A stretch of 64,000 bases of DNA from CBDCCV01 sp965215025. GTDB taxonomy: Bacteria > Bacteroidota > Rhodothermia > Rhodothermales > Salinibacteraceae. Below the pieces are notes generated by a model. The model was not told the origin of the DNA and made no database searches. It saw only the letters and a list, made by a program, of their open reading frames with translations. The stretch is from positions 868,001-932,000 of the forward strand of contig CBDCCV010000002.1 in assembly GCA_965215025.1 (NCBI GenBank), read 5' to 3'. This document shows, in pieces, positions 40,987 to 50,804 of this stretch. Positions within the stretch are counted from its first letter, which is position 1; each line of letters begins with the position of its first letter. A program made the translations under genes and the position numbers.

Positions 40987-43900
40987 TTAGAAGGTCAGGT
41001 TCACACCGATGTTGACGGCGCGCGCTCGCGGGTAGGCCCCCAGGTCAACCCCCATGGCACCAGCATCATTCGAGTAGCTGTTGACCTCCGGGTCGAAGCC
41101 GGTGTAGTTGGTCCAGGTCCACAGGTTTTGACCGCTGATGTAGACACGCGCTCGCGCTTCGAGCAGCAACCGCTCCGGCAGCTGGTAACCCAGCGTCACG
41201 TTTTGGAGCCGTAAATATGAGCCGTCCTCGATGAAGACGTCCAGCAACTGCCTGGGCCGGTTGACGTTGGCACGAGGCACTGTCGTGGACGGGTTCTCCG
41301 GGGTCCAGCGATCGAGGGACCGCACGGTCTCGTTTGTCCGGCTTGAGAGCGATTGGATCTCGGTCGCGGCAACGTTGAACACGTCGCCGCCATACGAGCC
41401 GGTGATGGTCACGTCCAGCGAAAACGGCCCGAAGCCGAAATTATTCGTGATCCCGCCGAAGAAGTCCGGCTGTGCGTACCCGACGATGGTGCGATCCTCG
41501 GGGCTGATCACGCCATCCTCATTCACGTCTACGTAGCGGTACTCGCCCGGAGCGGCGTTCGGGTCCCCGCTGCTCTCGATATCATCGCCGATTTGCCAAA
41601 TGCCGTTCGTCTTGTACCCGTAGAAAGAACCCAACGGCTCCCCCTCCCGGATGATGCTGGCAGGGTTCCCACCGAGTTGCCCAAAAAGGCCTGCGGTTCC
41701 GGCAAAGATCTCCTTATCGTCGCCAAGCTCGACGACCTCGGTGCGGTTGGTGGCGATGTTGAAATCGGTTGACCAGGTGAAGTTTTCCCGGTGTACGTTG
41801 ACGGTATTGACGCTCAACTCCACGCCCCGATTTTGCAACGATCCCACGTTCTGCAACTGGGAGTTGAACCCCGTGGTCACAGGCAGCTCGACGACCAGAA
41901 GCAGGTCGTTGGTTTTGCTCCGGTAGTAGTCGGCCGTCAGACTCACGCGCCGACCGAAGAGGCCCAGGTCCACGCCCACATCGAGCTGGGTTGTACTCTC
42001 CCACCTCAGATCGGGGTTTGGTGACCGACCTGCGGGGTGGTAGCCCACCCGCAATCCCCCCCCGATTGGATACTCGCTCGTGCCGAGCCGAGCCAGGGAA
42101 TTGTAGGTCCCGATCTCTTGGTTACCGGTCTTACCGTAGCTGGCGCGCAGTTTCAGGTTGCTCAGCCAGTCCGCATTCTGCAAGAAGGATTCGCTGGAGG
42201 CGCGCCAGGCGAAAGCCCCTGAAGGGAAAAAGCCCCACTTGTTGTTCTCGCCGAACTTGCTGGAGCCGTCGTAGCGGCCGGTGAAGGTGAACAGGTACTT
42301 GCCGTTTAAGCTGTAGTTGGCCCGACCCAGCCAGGAGAGCAGCGTCCACTCGTTCGTCCCGGAGCCGGTGCTGAACGGCACCGCCCCCGCCCCCAGAGCG
42401 TTGGCTCCCGTGATGTCGGTGGAAAACTCGCGCGACGCGGCATAGACCGATTCGAGCCGGAACCTCTGAGCGGTGAAGCCGGCCGTCATGTCCAGCTGGT
42501 CGCGCTGGTCGCGGAGCGGGCTTTCGTAGGTAAAGATGTTTTGACTTAGTAGGTCGATCGCCTGTGACGACCCCCGACTCGCGTCCCCCCCCACGTCTTC
42601 TCCCTGGACGACGAAGGTGGGCGCGTAGTAATCGTTCTGCTGGAAAACTGCGTTCCCACCCAGAGAGGCCCGAAAGCGCAGCGCGTCCGTGAGGTTGTAT
42701 TCGGCGAAGAGGTCCCCCACCACACGCGAAGCGGTTTGCTCGTTCGTGATAGCCTCTACCGTAGCCACCGGATTAGGGTAAGGCGTGAGCAGTTGCGGCG
42801 GAGAGGCGAACGGCACGTAGTTCCCCTCCTCGTCCCTCGGACTCGTCATGGGCGCGCCGAAAAGGGATATCAGTACCGCCCCCCCACCCCTCGCGGCGAA
42901 CGTGCCGCCAGCGATTGCAGGATTCCCAACGGATCGGCTCAGCGTCAGGCTGTTGCCGACGCGGAGGCGGTCGCTCATTTCTTGATCGAGATTCAGCCGC
43001 GCGGAGTAACGGCGGAATCCAGAATTCTCGATAATCCCGCGCTGGTCGAAGAAGCTGCTCGAGACCAAGTAGCTCGTCCTCTCATCCCCCCCCGAAAAGG
43101 TGAGGGAATGGTTTTGCACCGGGGCCGTGCGGAAGACCTCCTCCTGCCAATCGGTTCCTTCGCCGAAGCTTGCTACCTCTTCAGAGGTAAAGACCGGGTC
43201 AAGCCCGATGTTGGTGTAGGATTCGTTCACCAACTCTGCGTACTGCCGGGCGTTGAGCAGCGAGAGCTTGTTTGTAATACTCTGCACCCCGTAGCTGGAT
43301 CGGAATTGCACGTTGTTCTCGCCAGACTTGCCGCGCCGGGTCGTGATCAGGACCACTCCGTTTGCCCCGCGTGAGCCGTAGATGGCCGTGGCGCTGGCGT
43401 CTTTGAGAATCTCGATCGACTCGATGTCATTCGGGTTAATCTCCGCCAGCGGGTTGATCGGTGTACCCGTCCGCGCACTTGCTTGCGCCTCGCTGCCGAT
43501 GAAAGCGGGCACTCCATCAATGACGTACAGCGGCTGGTTGTTGGCGGTGAGCGAGTTCGTGCCGCGAATGTTCACGGTGATCCCCCCACCGGGCGCCCCG
43601 CTGTTCTGCACCACGCGCACGCCCGCAGCCTGGCCCTGTAGAAGCTGCTCTGTGCTAGTGATCGGGGCAGTCTCAGTGGCATCCACGTTGATCGAAGCCA
43701 CTGCGCCTGTGATGTCGCGCCGTTCCTGGGTGCCATAGCCAACGGCGACGACCTCGTCGAGCGTGAGCGTCCCAGGTCGGAGCGCAAAGTCCACCGTGGC
43801 CGTTGCGTCTTCTTGAACCTCCACGCCCCTCCTGGTCTTCGTCGCGTAGCCGATAAAGGAGGCTTGCACGTTGCGAGTGCCCGACTCGACATCATCAATG

Positions 43901-44127
43901 CGGTAGCGGCCATCCCTGTCGGTGGCGGCCCCCTGCTGCGTGCCTTCGATCACGACGTTGACCCCCGGCAGCGGCCTGCCCGTGAGGCTGTCAGTGACGA
44001 TACCGGCGACGGCACCTGTCTGCGCCTTTGTGCTTCTTGGACTCGCAGCAGCACATAGCAGAAGAAGAACCGCTATGCCCAATGCTCTGATCGACACATG
44101 GTAGATCGAGTTGCTTTGCATCTTCAT
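40987..44127 (-). CDS. SusC/RagA-type TonB-dependent glycan transporter (1)
   Basis: A 1046-residue outer-membrane receptor. Signal peptide (ALGIAVLLLLCAAA), carboxypeptidase-like regulatory domain (about 40-115, GIVTDSLTGRPLPGVNVVIEG), TonB-box region and plug (LDEVVAVGYGTQERRDITGA, about 125-145; GAPGGGITVNIRG; YGSRGANGVVLITTRRG), then a barrel ending AVNIGVNLTF with the aromatic last residue. SusC imports oligosaccharides using TonB/ExbBD energy; the ExbB/ExbD pair at 2.8-4.0 kb could serve it. Candidate operator D lies only about 15 bp before the start codon. This gene opens the unit that ends with the Gfo/Idh/MocA gene. Confidence 0.95.
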   Translation of the reverse strand: MKMQSNSIYHVSIRALGIAVLLLLCAAASPRSTKAQTGAVAGIVTDSLTGRPLPGVNVVIEGTQQGAATDRDGRYRIDDVESGTRNVQASFIGYATKTRRGVEVQEDATATVDFALRPGTLTLDEVVAVGYGTQERRDITGAVASINVDATETAPITSTEQLLQGQAAGVRVVQNSGAPGGGITVNIRGTNSLTANNQPLYVIDGVPAFIGSEAQASARTGTPINPLAEINPNDIESIEILKDASATAIYGSRGANGVVLITTRRGKSGENNVQFRSSYGVQSITNKLSLLNARQYAELVNESYTNIGLDPVFTSEEVASFGEGTDWQEEVFRTAPVQNHSLTFSGGDERTSYLVSSSFFDQRGIIENSGFRRYSARLNLDQEMSDRLRVGNSLTLSRSVGNPAIAGGTFAARGGGAVLISLFGAPMTSPRDEEGNYVPFASPPQLLTPYPNPVATVEAITNEQTASRVVGDLFAEYNLTDALRFRASLGGNAVFQQNDYYAPTFVVQGEDVGGDASRGSSQAIDLLSQNIFTYESPLRDQRDQLDMTAGFTAQRFRLESVYAASREFSTDITGANALGAGAVPFSTGSGTNEWTLLSWLGRANYSLNGKYLFTFTGRYDGSSKFGENNKWGFFPSGAFAWRASSESFLQNADWLSNLKLRASYGKTGNQEIGTYNSLARLGTSEYPIGGGLRVGYHPAGRSPNPDLRWESTTQLDVGVDLGLFGRRVSLTADYYRSKTNDLLLVVELPVTTGFNSQLQNVGSLQNRGVELSVNTVNVHRENFTWSTDFNIATNRTEVVELGDDKEIFAGTAGLFGQLGGNPASIIREGEPLGSFYGYKTNGIWQIGDDIESSGDPNAAPGEYRYVDVNEDGVISPEDRTIVGYAQPDFFGGITNNFGFGPFSLDVTITGSYGGDVFNVAATEIQSLSSRTNETVRSLDRWTPENPSTTVPRANVNRPRQLLDVFIEDGSYLRLQNVTLGYQLPERLLLEARARVYISGQNLWTWTNYTGFDPEVNSYSNDAGAMGVDLGAYPRARAVNIGVNLTF

Positions 44128-44141
44128 CGTTTGCCCTCGAT

Positions 44142-44155
44142 TGTTGATGTTGACA
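44142..44155 (-). promoter_or_regulatory. Candidate LacI operator D, upstream of SusC (1)
   Basis: TGTTGATGTTGACA resembles TGTTAAnnTTAACA with purine substitutions at two symmetric positions. It is the weakest of the four sites. Read on the minus strand, its flank TGATGTCAACATCAACA resembles site C (TTGATGTTAATACTAACA). It lies about 15 bp before the ATG at 44127, where a bound repressor would block initiation or elongation. Confidence 0.4.
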
Positions 44156-44254
44156 TCAGTCCAGGTTTCCCTTCGTCATGCCTGTGCTACGAGTTAGGCT
44201 TTGCAGATCCATGCATTTGCGTTTGCCAGGTACTCGTTCTCAAAGAATAAGAAC

Positions 44255-45166
44255 CTACCCAGGAGGTGGACAGAAGTGCTCTTTGACGTAGGCGATGTTC
44301 CGCCGCGTCATCTCCTTACATTGCTCATGGCTCTCATGCTGAGTTTCGAATATCAGCCACCCATCGTAGCCGATCTCAGTCAGTGCGCGGAAGGCGGCAG
44401 CCCAATCAACACGCCCCTTCTGCTGTAACAAGCGGCCGTTATTCTTCATATGAACGCCCGCTATCTGCTCTCCCCCGAGCAGCTCTATTCCAGGAACTGC
44501 AGCATCGCCGTGCCCGAAGCGGTACATGTTGTCCGGGTCGTAGTACACTTTGACAGCCGAGTGGTCGATCATCCCTATCAAGTCCTTGTTCTCCTTCGGG
44601 TTTAGAGAATTCTCCAAGCCCAAGACTACGCCCGCTTCCTTAGCCTGAGACGCCGCTTCCTTTAGCGCGGACACCACTGGTCCGTACGAGGCCTCATCTG
44701 TCACGTCGGGAGCAGATTCGCCGAAAAAGGCTACTAACATGGTGCTAGCGCCTACGATCTCCGAGGCCCGAATGGATTTTGCGAGATCCAAACCAGCATG
44801 AGGTCCCCATCTTGTGTGCTCCCACACCCCAGCCGTAGCCGGCACGCTCAGCCCCCATCGGTTGGCCTCTGTCTTGTATTGACGCGCTACAGAAAAATCC
44901 CACATATTTGGCGTCCCATTAGTCACCTGTAACTCCACTCCAGTGATTCCTGGGATGTCCCGAGCCACCTTGAACGTGTCAAGATTCGCGATCATCCTTT
45001 GCGAAGGATTCTTCGGGTTTCGCAAGCTGGCTTGGCGAATGCCGATCTTGTATGGGAGACGGTCGCTTTTCGCTGTAGTAGTGCCTTGCGCACGGCTGAG
45101 TGTTCTCCCGACAACGACCGAAGCCGTTCCGCAAGAAAAAGATCGGAGAAAATGCCGTCTCTTCAT
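44255..45166 (-). CDS. TIM-barrel sugar isomerase/epimerase-like protein with Tat signal
   Basis: A 303-residue protein opening MKRRHFLRSFSCGTASVVVG, a twin-arginine type signal. The rest fits the xylose-isomerase-like TIM barrel of sugar phosphate isomerases/epimerases: GITGVELQVTNG (about 75-86), a metal-binding Glu in VVLGLENSLNPKENKDL (about 180-196), YYDPDNMYRFGHGD (about 211-224), HMKNNGRLLQQKGRVDW and the final Glu in GWLIFETQHES. Together with DUF1080 and Gfo/Idh/MocA proteins, such enzymes take part in 3-keto-glycoside breakdown in Bacteroidota. It is the last gene of the third unit, 34 bp after the DUF1080 gene. Confidence 0.75.
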   Translation of the reverse strand: MKRRHFLRSFSCGTASVVVGRTLSRAQGTTTAKSDRLPYKIGIRQASLRNPKNPSQRMIANLDTFKVARDIPGITGVELQVTNGTPNMWDFSVARQYKTEANRWGLSVPATAGVWEHTRWGPHAGLDLAKSIRASEIVGASTMLVAFFGESAPDVTDEASYGPVVSALKEAASQAKEAGVVLGLENSLNPKENKDLIGMIDHSAVKVYYDPDNMYRFGHGDAAVPGIELLGGEQIAGVHMKNNGRLLQQKGRVDWAAAFRALTEIGYDGWLIFETQHESHEQCKEMTRRNIAYVKEHFCPPPG

Positions 45167-45200
45167 TCTTCTCTCATGGGGAGACTGTTCGCTTCACTCA

Positions 45201-46049
45201 TTACAAGGGCTTAACTCTGATATTACTCCAACGGCATTTGGCGCCTTTTCTCCAAAGCCGAGTTCCGCGATGAACTTGCAACGCAATAGCCCCTTTCCTG
45301 CTTAACTTTCGAAACATCCTTTGCCTGTCATACCGAGGATGCGGACAAGTGGCCCCGTCGAAATCGGCGATTTTTGTGTAGTTGATCCAGGTAGTAATGC
45401 GCGGGTATTTGCCAACGCAACGTATACGTAGGGTATTCCACTGGCCAATTCTCCATGCTTCTATCCATTCTTGAGGCGTGGCGCTGTACTCCAAATAGCT
45501 GGAGCGCCAAGCGATGTCGCGCTCGTCAGGCTTAGTGACGAAACCGACGACTTCTCCCCGAGCATTCTCTCTTGAAAAGATGTTATACGGACGAATAAAC
45601 ATTCGATTTTCGCTTTCAAGATCTTCCGTAGCGACATAGCCGACATTACCATGGTCCCGGTAATCCACATAGACTTGAAAGCACTCGCCTTTGTCGTTGG
45701 CTCGAAGGAACACGCCGCTATCTATTCCCCAGTCCGGCGATAGATCAATAAGCAGTTCGAAGTCGCCGTACTCGTGGTCAGTCATTAGCATCCCCCCATT
45801 CCCAGAACCGGGTGGGTCCTGCTCGCCCGTGATAGCTCCGCGCTCTACCTTCCAACTTCCCCCGCTCCCATGCCCTATCTCCTGCTCGTTCGTATGCCAC
45901 CCCTTGAGGGTTTGGCCATCGAACAGACGATTAAACTCATCCTGCCCAGTACCGCCCGTTGCTCCCTCAGCAAGAGCAGCAGCACCAGGGAGCGATAGAA
46001 AAGCGGGTCCCGCGGCTGCGAGGAACTGTCGCCGGGTAAAATTCATCAT
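45201..46049 (-). CDS. DUF1080 (3-keto-disaccharide hydrolase-like) secreted protein
   Basis: 282 residues from the ATG at 46049, preceded by GGTGGGAAA. The signal NFTRRQFLAAAGPAFLSLPG is Tat-like. The remainder is a DUF1080 jelly-roll: FNRLFDGQTLKGWHTNEQE (about 39-57, shown in part), VERGAITGEQDPPGSGNGG, DFELLIDLSPDWGIDSGVFL and the closing IALQVHRGTRLWRKGAK, where family members have the typical QxHxG near the end. Some members cleave 3-keto-glycosides by elimination; others may bind sugar only. The gene lies 23 bp downstream of SusD (2). Confidence 0.75.
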   Translation of the reverse strand: MMNFTRRQFLAAAGPAFLSLPGAAALAEGATGGTGQDEFNRLFDGQTLKGWHTNEQEIGHGSGGSWKVERGAITGEQDPPGSGNGGMLMTDHEYGDFELLIDLSPDWGIDSGVFLRANDKGECFQVYVDYRDHGNVGYVATEDLESENRMFIRPYNIFSRENARGEVVGFVTKPDERDIAWRSSYLEYSATPQEWIEAWRIGQWNTLRIRCVGKYPRITTWINYTKIADFDGATCPHPRYDRQRMFRKLSRKGAIALQVHRGTRLWRKGAKCRWSNIRVKPL

Positions 46050-46072
46050 TTTCCCACCTAAGGCAGCGAGTT

Positions 46073-47680
46073 TTAATATCCCGGATTCTGTGCCAGACCC
46101 GTGATATCTATCTCTTTCTGAGGGAGCGGCCATAGGTAATCACGCTCCTCCCTGAAGTTACGCTGGAACTCGGTAAAGCGGACCGTCTCAAGCTCCCCGT
46201 CTTCGTTCACATAGGTCATCCCGTAGATACGGTCGGTCAGCACTTCGTCGGCGATCCTCCACCTTCTAACATCGAAGAACCGTTGCCCTTCAAAGGCTAA
46301 CTCCACCATGCGCTCATGACGCACGATCTGGCGCAATTCGTCCTGCGTCTTTCCAGACTCTATAGGGGGCATGTCTACGTCTGGACGCTGTCGGATTTGA
46401 TTAATGGCATCGTAGACCGACTCGTCAATGCTGCCTGCTTCAATTTTTGCCTCTGCGTAATTCAGAAGCACTTCGGCATACCGGATCAGGATAATGTTAA
46501 TCCCGCAGTTGAAGGGATCTGGCAGATCTTCAGGGTTGACGTACTTCTGGATATTGAACCCTGTATTCGTCGTTCGGACGGCGCTGGCGATGTCATCTGA
46601 TCCCCCGAAGCCGGGCCTCGGATCGTAGGTCTGCCCGTTGGGAAGGGCATCTCCTAGTACAAAGATGGAATAGCCAAGTCGCGGGTCCCGATTCTGATAA
46701 GGATTCCGAGGGTCGAACCCATTGTCTGGGGCGTCAATGGAAAGACCGTTTTCCATTTCGTACGCGTCTACCATTTTCTTAGTAGGAACGTAGTTGGACC
46801 TCGCATTTCCTTGGGAGAAAGGGGCAAGTATCGCGAACGCTGCATTACTGTAATCATTCGTAATAAAGTTCTTGTTTAGAATGACCTCGCTGTTGTGTTC
46901 AGCTTCATAGCTAAATAGGTCTTGGTAGCTTGAGTACAAGCTGTATTCTCCGAGTCCCATTACAGCTTCGGCAGCCTGATACGCCTCCTCATAGCGTCCG
47001 GCGTACAGGAGGACTCGCGACTTCATTGCCAGAGCAGCCCCTCTCGTGATGCGACCTAACTCTTCGCTGCTATAGCTCTGAGGCAGAATTTCGGAGACGG
47101 CCTGGAGTTCGCTTACAACGAAATCCCATACCTGCCCCCGCTCTGTCCGAGTAACTTCTCGAGCTTCCTGCAGTGAAACCGGTTCCTTTACCAGCGGAAC
47201 GTCTCCAAACCAGAAAGCCAAGTGGGCATAGAGGTAAGCCCGGATAAAACGGGCCTCGGCTTTGAAGCGGTTGATGAGTTCCTGTTCGTCAGTCTCGATG
47301 TTCTCCACATTTACCAGGAGATCATTAGCACCACGTATGCCTCTGTATCCACGCGCCCATTGAGCGTTGCCATAACCATCCTGAGCAGTGTGCGTGCTGC
47401 GCTGGTAGGGAGCGGGGTTCGGAGAGCCAGTAGTGAACGGTTTGTTGGCCGTGGCAATGTCGGACATGGCGTCCCACATGAATATGTCGGTGTCGTAGAG
47501 GTAGTTATAAAGGTCGTTGACGGCAACTCGAGCGTCTTCTTCGGTTTCCCAGAAGGTGGCGCTCGAAACACTTCCCTGGGGCTGAGTCTCCAAGTAATTT
47601 GAATCGCAGCCTACCGCCAATAGAAGCAGTGCTATGAACGCAGACCTGAGTTGTGTTTGGCCAGACATGGGGGTTGGCAT
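46073..47680 (-). CDS. SusD/RagB-family outer-membrane lipoprotein (2)
   Basis: 535 residues from the ATG at 47680 (47668 also possible), with lipobox LLLAVGCDS. SusD fold pieces: SSATFWETEEDARVAVNDLY (about 36-55), ARFIRAYLYAHLAFWFGDVP (about 134-153), LIRYAEVLLNYAEAKIEAG (about 397-415), RHERMVELAFEGQRFFDVRR and the end LWPLPQKEIDITGLAQNPGY. It would bind glycan at the surface for the SusC gene 82 bp upstream. It shares only the general family pattern with SusD (1), so the two systems probably take different parts of the same or different glycans. Confidence 0.93.
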   Translation of the reverse strand: MPTPMSGQTQLRSAFIALLLLAVGCDSNYLETQPQGSVSSATFWETEEDARVAVNDLYNYLYDTDIFMWDAMSDIATANKPFTTGSPNPAPYQRSTHTAQDGYGNAQWARGYRGIRGANDLLVNVENIETDEQELINRFKAEARFIRAYLYAHLAFWFGDVPLVKEPVSLQEAREVTRTERGQVWDFVVSELQAVSEILPQSYSSEELGRITRGAALAMKSRVLLYAGRYEEAYQAAEAVMGLGEYSLYSSYQDLFSYEAEHNSEVILNKNFITNDYSNAAFAILAPFSQGNARSNYVPTKKMVDAYEMENGLSIDAPDNGFDPRNPYQNRDPRLGYSIFVLGDALPNGQTYDPRPGFGGSDDIASAVRTTNTGFNIQKYVNPEDLPDPFNCGINIILIRYAEVLLNYAEAKIEAGSIDESVYDAINQIRQRPDVDMPPIESGKTQDELRQIVRHERMVELAFEGQRFFDVRRWRIADEVLTDRIYGMTYVNEDGELETVRFTEFQRNFREERDYLWPLPQKEIDITGLAQNPGY

Positions 47681-47762
47681 TTTAGTTATTAGAAAACGAA
47701 AGCCTCCGACAGGCTGATAGACAGATAGGCGCTGTTCCCAGGAGCGAGCGGCGCGCACCACG

Positions 47763-50700
47763 TCAGAACTGCAGGTTCACTCCTACTGAGTAGCTGCTCG
47801 TCTGTGGATAGTAGTTCAAGCGCCCCGGACGAAACTCCGGGTCCAGTCCCCACTTGGTCGCCTCCGAGAAGGTAAGCAGGTCCCGCCCGCTCACGTAGAT
47901 GCGCAACTGGTCGGCACCGAACCTGCTGGTTAGTCCCGAGGGCAACGTGTAGCCGAGTTGCAGGTTTTTCAGCTTCACGTACGAGGCATCGATGACCCAC
48001 CATGAGGAGTTGACTGCACCCGTCGTATTCTTGCGGGAGCGGTTCTGCGGGCGGGGTATGCGTGCATCGGTGTTCTGCGGCGTCCAGTAGTCTTCGCAAA
48101 GCTCTAGAGTGAGGCTTCCCCAGTTGCCGCACTCGCGTGCCGCGCCGGTCGTCATGCGGTCCTGCTGGCCTACGCCTTGGACGAAGAAGCTGAAGTCGAA
48201 GCTCTTGTACTGCATGTTCGTAGAGATCCCGAAGGAGTAGTGCGGGTCCAGATTACCGATCACCGTTCTGTCAGCCGGGGTAAGCTCACCGTCGCCGTTG
48301 AGGTCGGCGTACTTTATGTCCCCAGGAAACGTATTGTCTTTTCCGGCCCAGGTTGGGTAGTTGGCGATCTCCTCCTCGGACTGGAAAAGGCCGAGGGCCT
48401 TGTAGCCCCACAGCGCGTTGAGCGACTCTCCGACCTTCGTCACGGTGAGGTAGGGGAAGTAAGGCCCAGTCTGCGCCAAGTCTACCACTTCGTTCGTGAA
48501 GTCTGACAGGTTGGCCTTGACCGAGTAGCTAAAGTCCTCTCCCACGGCGTTTTGGTGCGTCAGGCCAAGCTCCCACCCCGTGTTATCGACACGCCCCGCG
48601 TTCTGCGGCGGCGCGTTCAGTCCGACGACATCGGGGATCGGCAGCGTCAGCAGGATGCCTTCGGTGCGCTTCTGATAGTAGTCGAACGTGAGGCCGAAGC
48701 GGCCCTCGAGAAACTCCGCATCTAGCCCTACGTCCCATTCCGTTGTGGTCTCCCAGGTCAGGTCGCGGTTGACCAGTCCGGCGCTCGAGGCTGTGCGCAC
48801 CAGGTCGCCGCCGAAGACGTAGTTCGTCCCAACGTTGATGCCTTCGAAGAAGGTATAGAGGCCCACCGTGTTGTTGCCGGTCTTCCCCCAGGAAGCTCTC
48901 AGCTTCAAGTTGCTGATGCCCGGCTTGAGCGCCTCCCAGAAGCCCTCTTGCGAGACCCGCCAAGCCCCCGAGATGGCTGGGAAGAAGGCGTACTGGTTGT
49001 CGGCCCCGAAAAACTTCGACGAACCGTCGTAGCGTGCGCTGGCTTCGAGGATGTACTTGCCCGCGTACACGTAGCGGGCGCGCCCGAACACCGAGCGCAG
49101 GCGCTCCTCCGTCACGTCGCCGTAGTTATCCGAGTTCTCGCGCGAGCCGGCCCTGAGCGCGCGCAGGCTGTTGTTGTAGAACTGGTTGCGAAAGGCGTTG
49201 ACGTTTTGGAAGCGGTCCCAGGTCTGCTCATAGCCGCTCAGCAACTCAATCTGGTTTTTCCCCAGCGCCAAGTCGTAGTTGAGCAGGCTTCGCCAAGTCC
49301 ACCGTTGATTCCTCGCGCGGTATTCGTTCAGCCTGTTGAAGCCGCTGGTGCGGGTGACCGCGTCGGTGTAGTAGTCGCGGATGACGTACTCGTTGCCGAA
49401 GTTGCTGTTGGTGGCGAAGTTGGTGTGCCCACCAAACTGCGAGGAGAAACTCAGGTTGTCGAGCAATTCCACCTCGCCCTGAAAGTTGGCCAGGAAGTAG
49501 TCGTCGGAGTGGTTGCGCTCGCCCGAGATTTCCGCCGACAACAATGGGTTGGTTCCTCTGGGGCCTATCCCGTAGGTGCCGTCCGGATACTTCGGCACCG
49601 TGAACCCCCCGCCAAGATGCCACAGCTCAAAGTAGATGCCGCCTATATCAAAGGGTCGGAGATTGTCCTTTCTACGGTACATCAGGTTCCCGTCCAAACT
49701 AATGTTGTCGCTCACATCGAAAGCGGCGTTGAGGCGCACCTGCTTGCGCGTCTCTCTAAAGTTGGGAATGATGCCTTCTTGGTCGAAGTAGTTCAGCGCA
49801 AGGCGCGCGCGGATCTGATCCGACCCCCCGCTAAACGCTAACGAGTGGTTTTGTCGCGGTCCCGGGCTAAAGAGAGCGCCCCAGAAGGCGTTGTGAGGAG
49901 GATGCCTCAGCGGATCATCGGAGTTGAGATGCTCCTGAATCTCCTCTTCGGTAAACTCCGGCTCGCCCCCGCCGGGGAGGTTCATCATGGCTTCATTGCG
50001 CAAGCGCATGTACGATTCCGTATCCAACTGATCGGGTTCTTGAGAGAGGCGATCAATGCCGTAGTATCCATCGTAGGAAACCTGAAAAGCCCCAGCCACA
50101 GGCTCCTTCGTCTGCACCAGCACCACCCCGTTGGCCGCGCGCGAGCCGTAGATCGCCGCCGCAGAAGCGTCCTTCAGAACGGATATGGATTCGATGTTAT
50201 GAGGATTGAGGTCCGAGAAGTCCTGCTCGATGCCGTTGACCAGAATAAGTGGGTAGGTGTTGCCGATGGTGGTGTTGCCCCGGATCCTAATGTCAACCCC
50301 CTGTCTGCCAGGCTCTCCGCCGCTGTCTATGATCAGTACTCCAGGGGCAATACCCTGCAGAGCCTGCCGGGTGTCGGCCGTGTTCTTCTCGGTGATTTCC
50401 GTTCCACTGACCTGCGTCACAGCACTGGAAATGCTGCCCTCTTCCTGCTCTCCGTAACCGACGACGACCAACTCCTCGGTCTTTAACACGCCCGTCGCCA
50501 TCTCGACATCTACAACAGAGCGTCCGGCGATGGCTACCTCCTTGTTCTGGTACCCGACAAAGGAAAAAACGAGCGTATCTTGAAGGCTCGGCACGCCGAG
50601 TTCGTAAGCGCCTTCCGCGTCCGTAGTCGTGCCAATAGTGGTGCCTTTAACGACCACGTTCACGCCCGGGAGCGGACTTGTGCTCATGCTGTCTGTAACC

Positions 50701-50804
50701 GTTCCAGCAACCTGCTCCGCCTGTGCATGAGCTTCAGAGGCCGTACCCAGGAAGAAGGCAAGGACAAGAAGGGGGAGGGAGAAGTAAGGAGTAGTCAGCT
50801 TCAT
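47763..50804 (-). CDS. SusC/RagA-type TonB-dependent glycan transporter (2)
   Basis: 1013 residues from the ATG at 50804; the frame stays open upstream, but MKLTTPYFSLPLLVLAFFLG is the signal peptide. It has a carboxypeptidase-like domain (GTVTDSMSTSPLPGVNVVVKG), the plug opening TEELVVVGYGEQEEGSISSA and the phrase YGSRAANGVVLVQTK. The barrel ends SVGVNLQF. It imports oligosaccharides with TonB energy, paired with SusD (2). Candidate operator B lies about 180 bp before the start, leaving a long leader. Confidence 0.95.
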   Translation of the reverse strand: MKLTTPYFSLPLLVLAFFLGTASEAHAQAEQVAGTVTDSMSTSPLPGVNVVVKGTTIGTTTDAEGAYELGVPSLQDTLVFSFVGYQNKEVAIAGRSVVDVEMATGVLKTEELVVVGYGEQEEGSISSAVTQVSGTEITEKNTADTRQALQGIAPGVLIIDSGGEPGRQGVDIRIRGNTTIGNTYPLILVNGIEQDFSDLNPHNIESISVLKDASAAAIYGSRAANGVVLVQTKEPVAGAFQVSYDGYYGIDRLSQEPDQLDTESYMRLRNEAMMNLPGGGEPEFTEEEIQEHLNSDDPLRHPPHNAFWGALFSPGPRQNHSLAFSGGSDQIRARLALNYFDQEGIIPNFRETRKQVRLNAAFDVSDNISLDGNLMYRRKDNLRPFDIGGIYFELWHLGGGFTVPKYPDGTYGIGPRGTNPLLSAEISGERNHSDDYFLANFQGEVELLDNLSFSSQFGGHTNFATNSNFGNEYVIRDYYTDAVTRTSGFNRLNEYRARNQRWTWRSLLNYDLALGKNQIELLSGYEQTWDRFQNVNAFRNQFYNNSLRALRAGSRENSDNYGDVTEERLRSVFGRARYVYAGKYILEASARYDGSSKFFGADNQYAFFPAISGAWRVSQEGFWEALKPGISNLKLRASWGKTGNNTVGLYTFFEGINVGTNYVFGGDLVRTASSAGLVNRDLTWETTTEWDVGLDAEFLEGRFGLTFDYYQKRTEGILLTLPIPDVVGLNAPPQNAGRVDNTGWELGLTHQNAVGEDFSYSVKANLSDFTNEVVDLAQTGPYFPYLTVTKVGESLNALWGYKALGLFQSEEEIANYPTWAGKDNTFPGDIKYADLNGDGELTPADRTVIGNLDPHYSFGISTNMQYKSFDFSFFVQGVGQQDRMTTGAARECGNWGSLTLELCEDYWTPQNTDARIPRPQNRSRKNTTGAVNSSWWVIDASYVKLKNLQLGYTLPSGLTSRFGADQLRIYVSGRDLLTFSEATKWGLDPEFRPGRLNYYPQTSSYSVGVNLQF

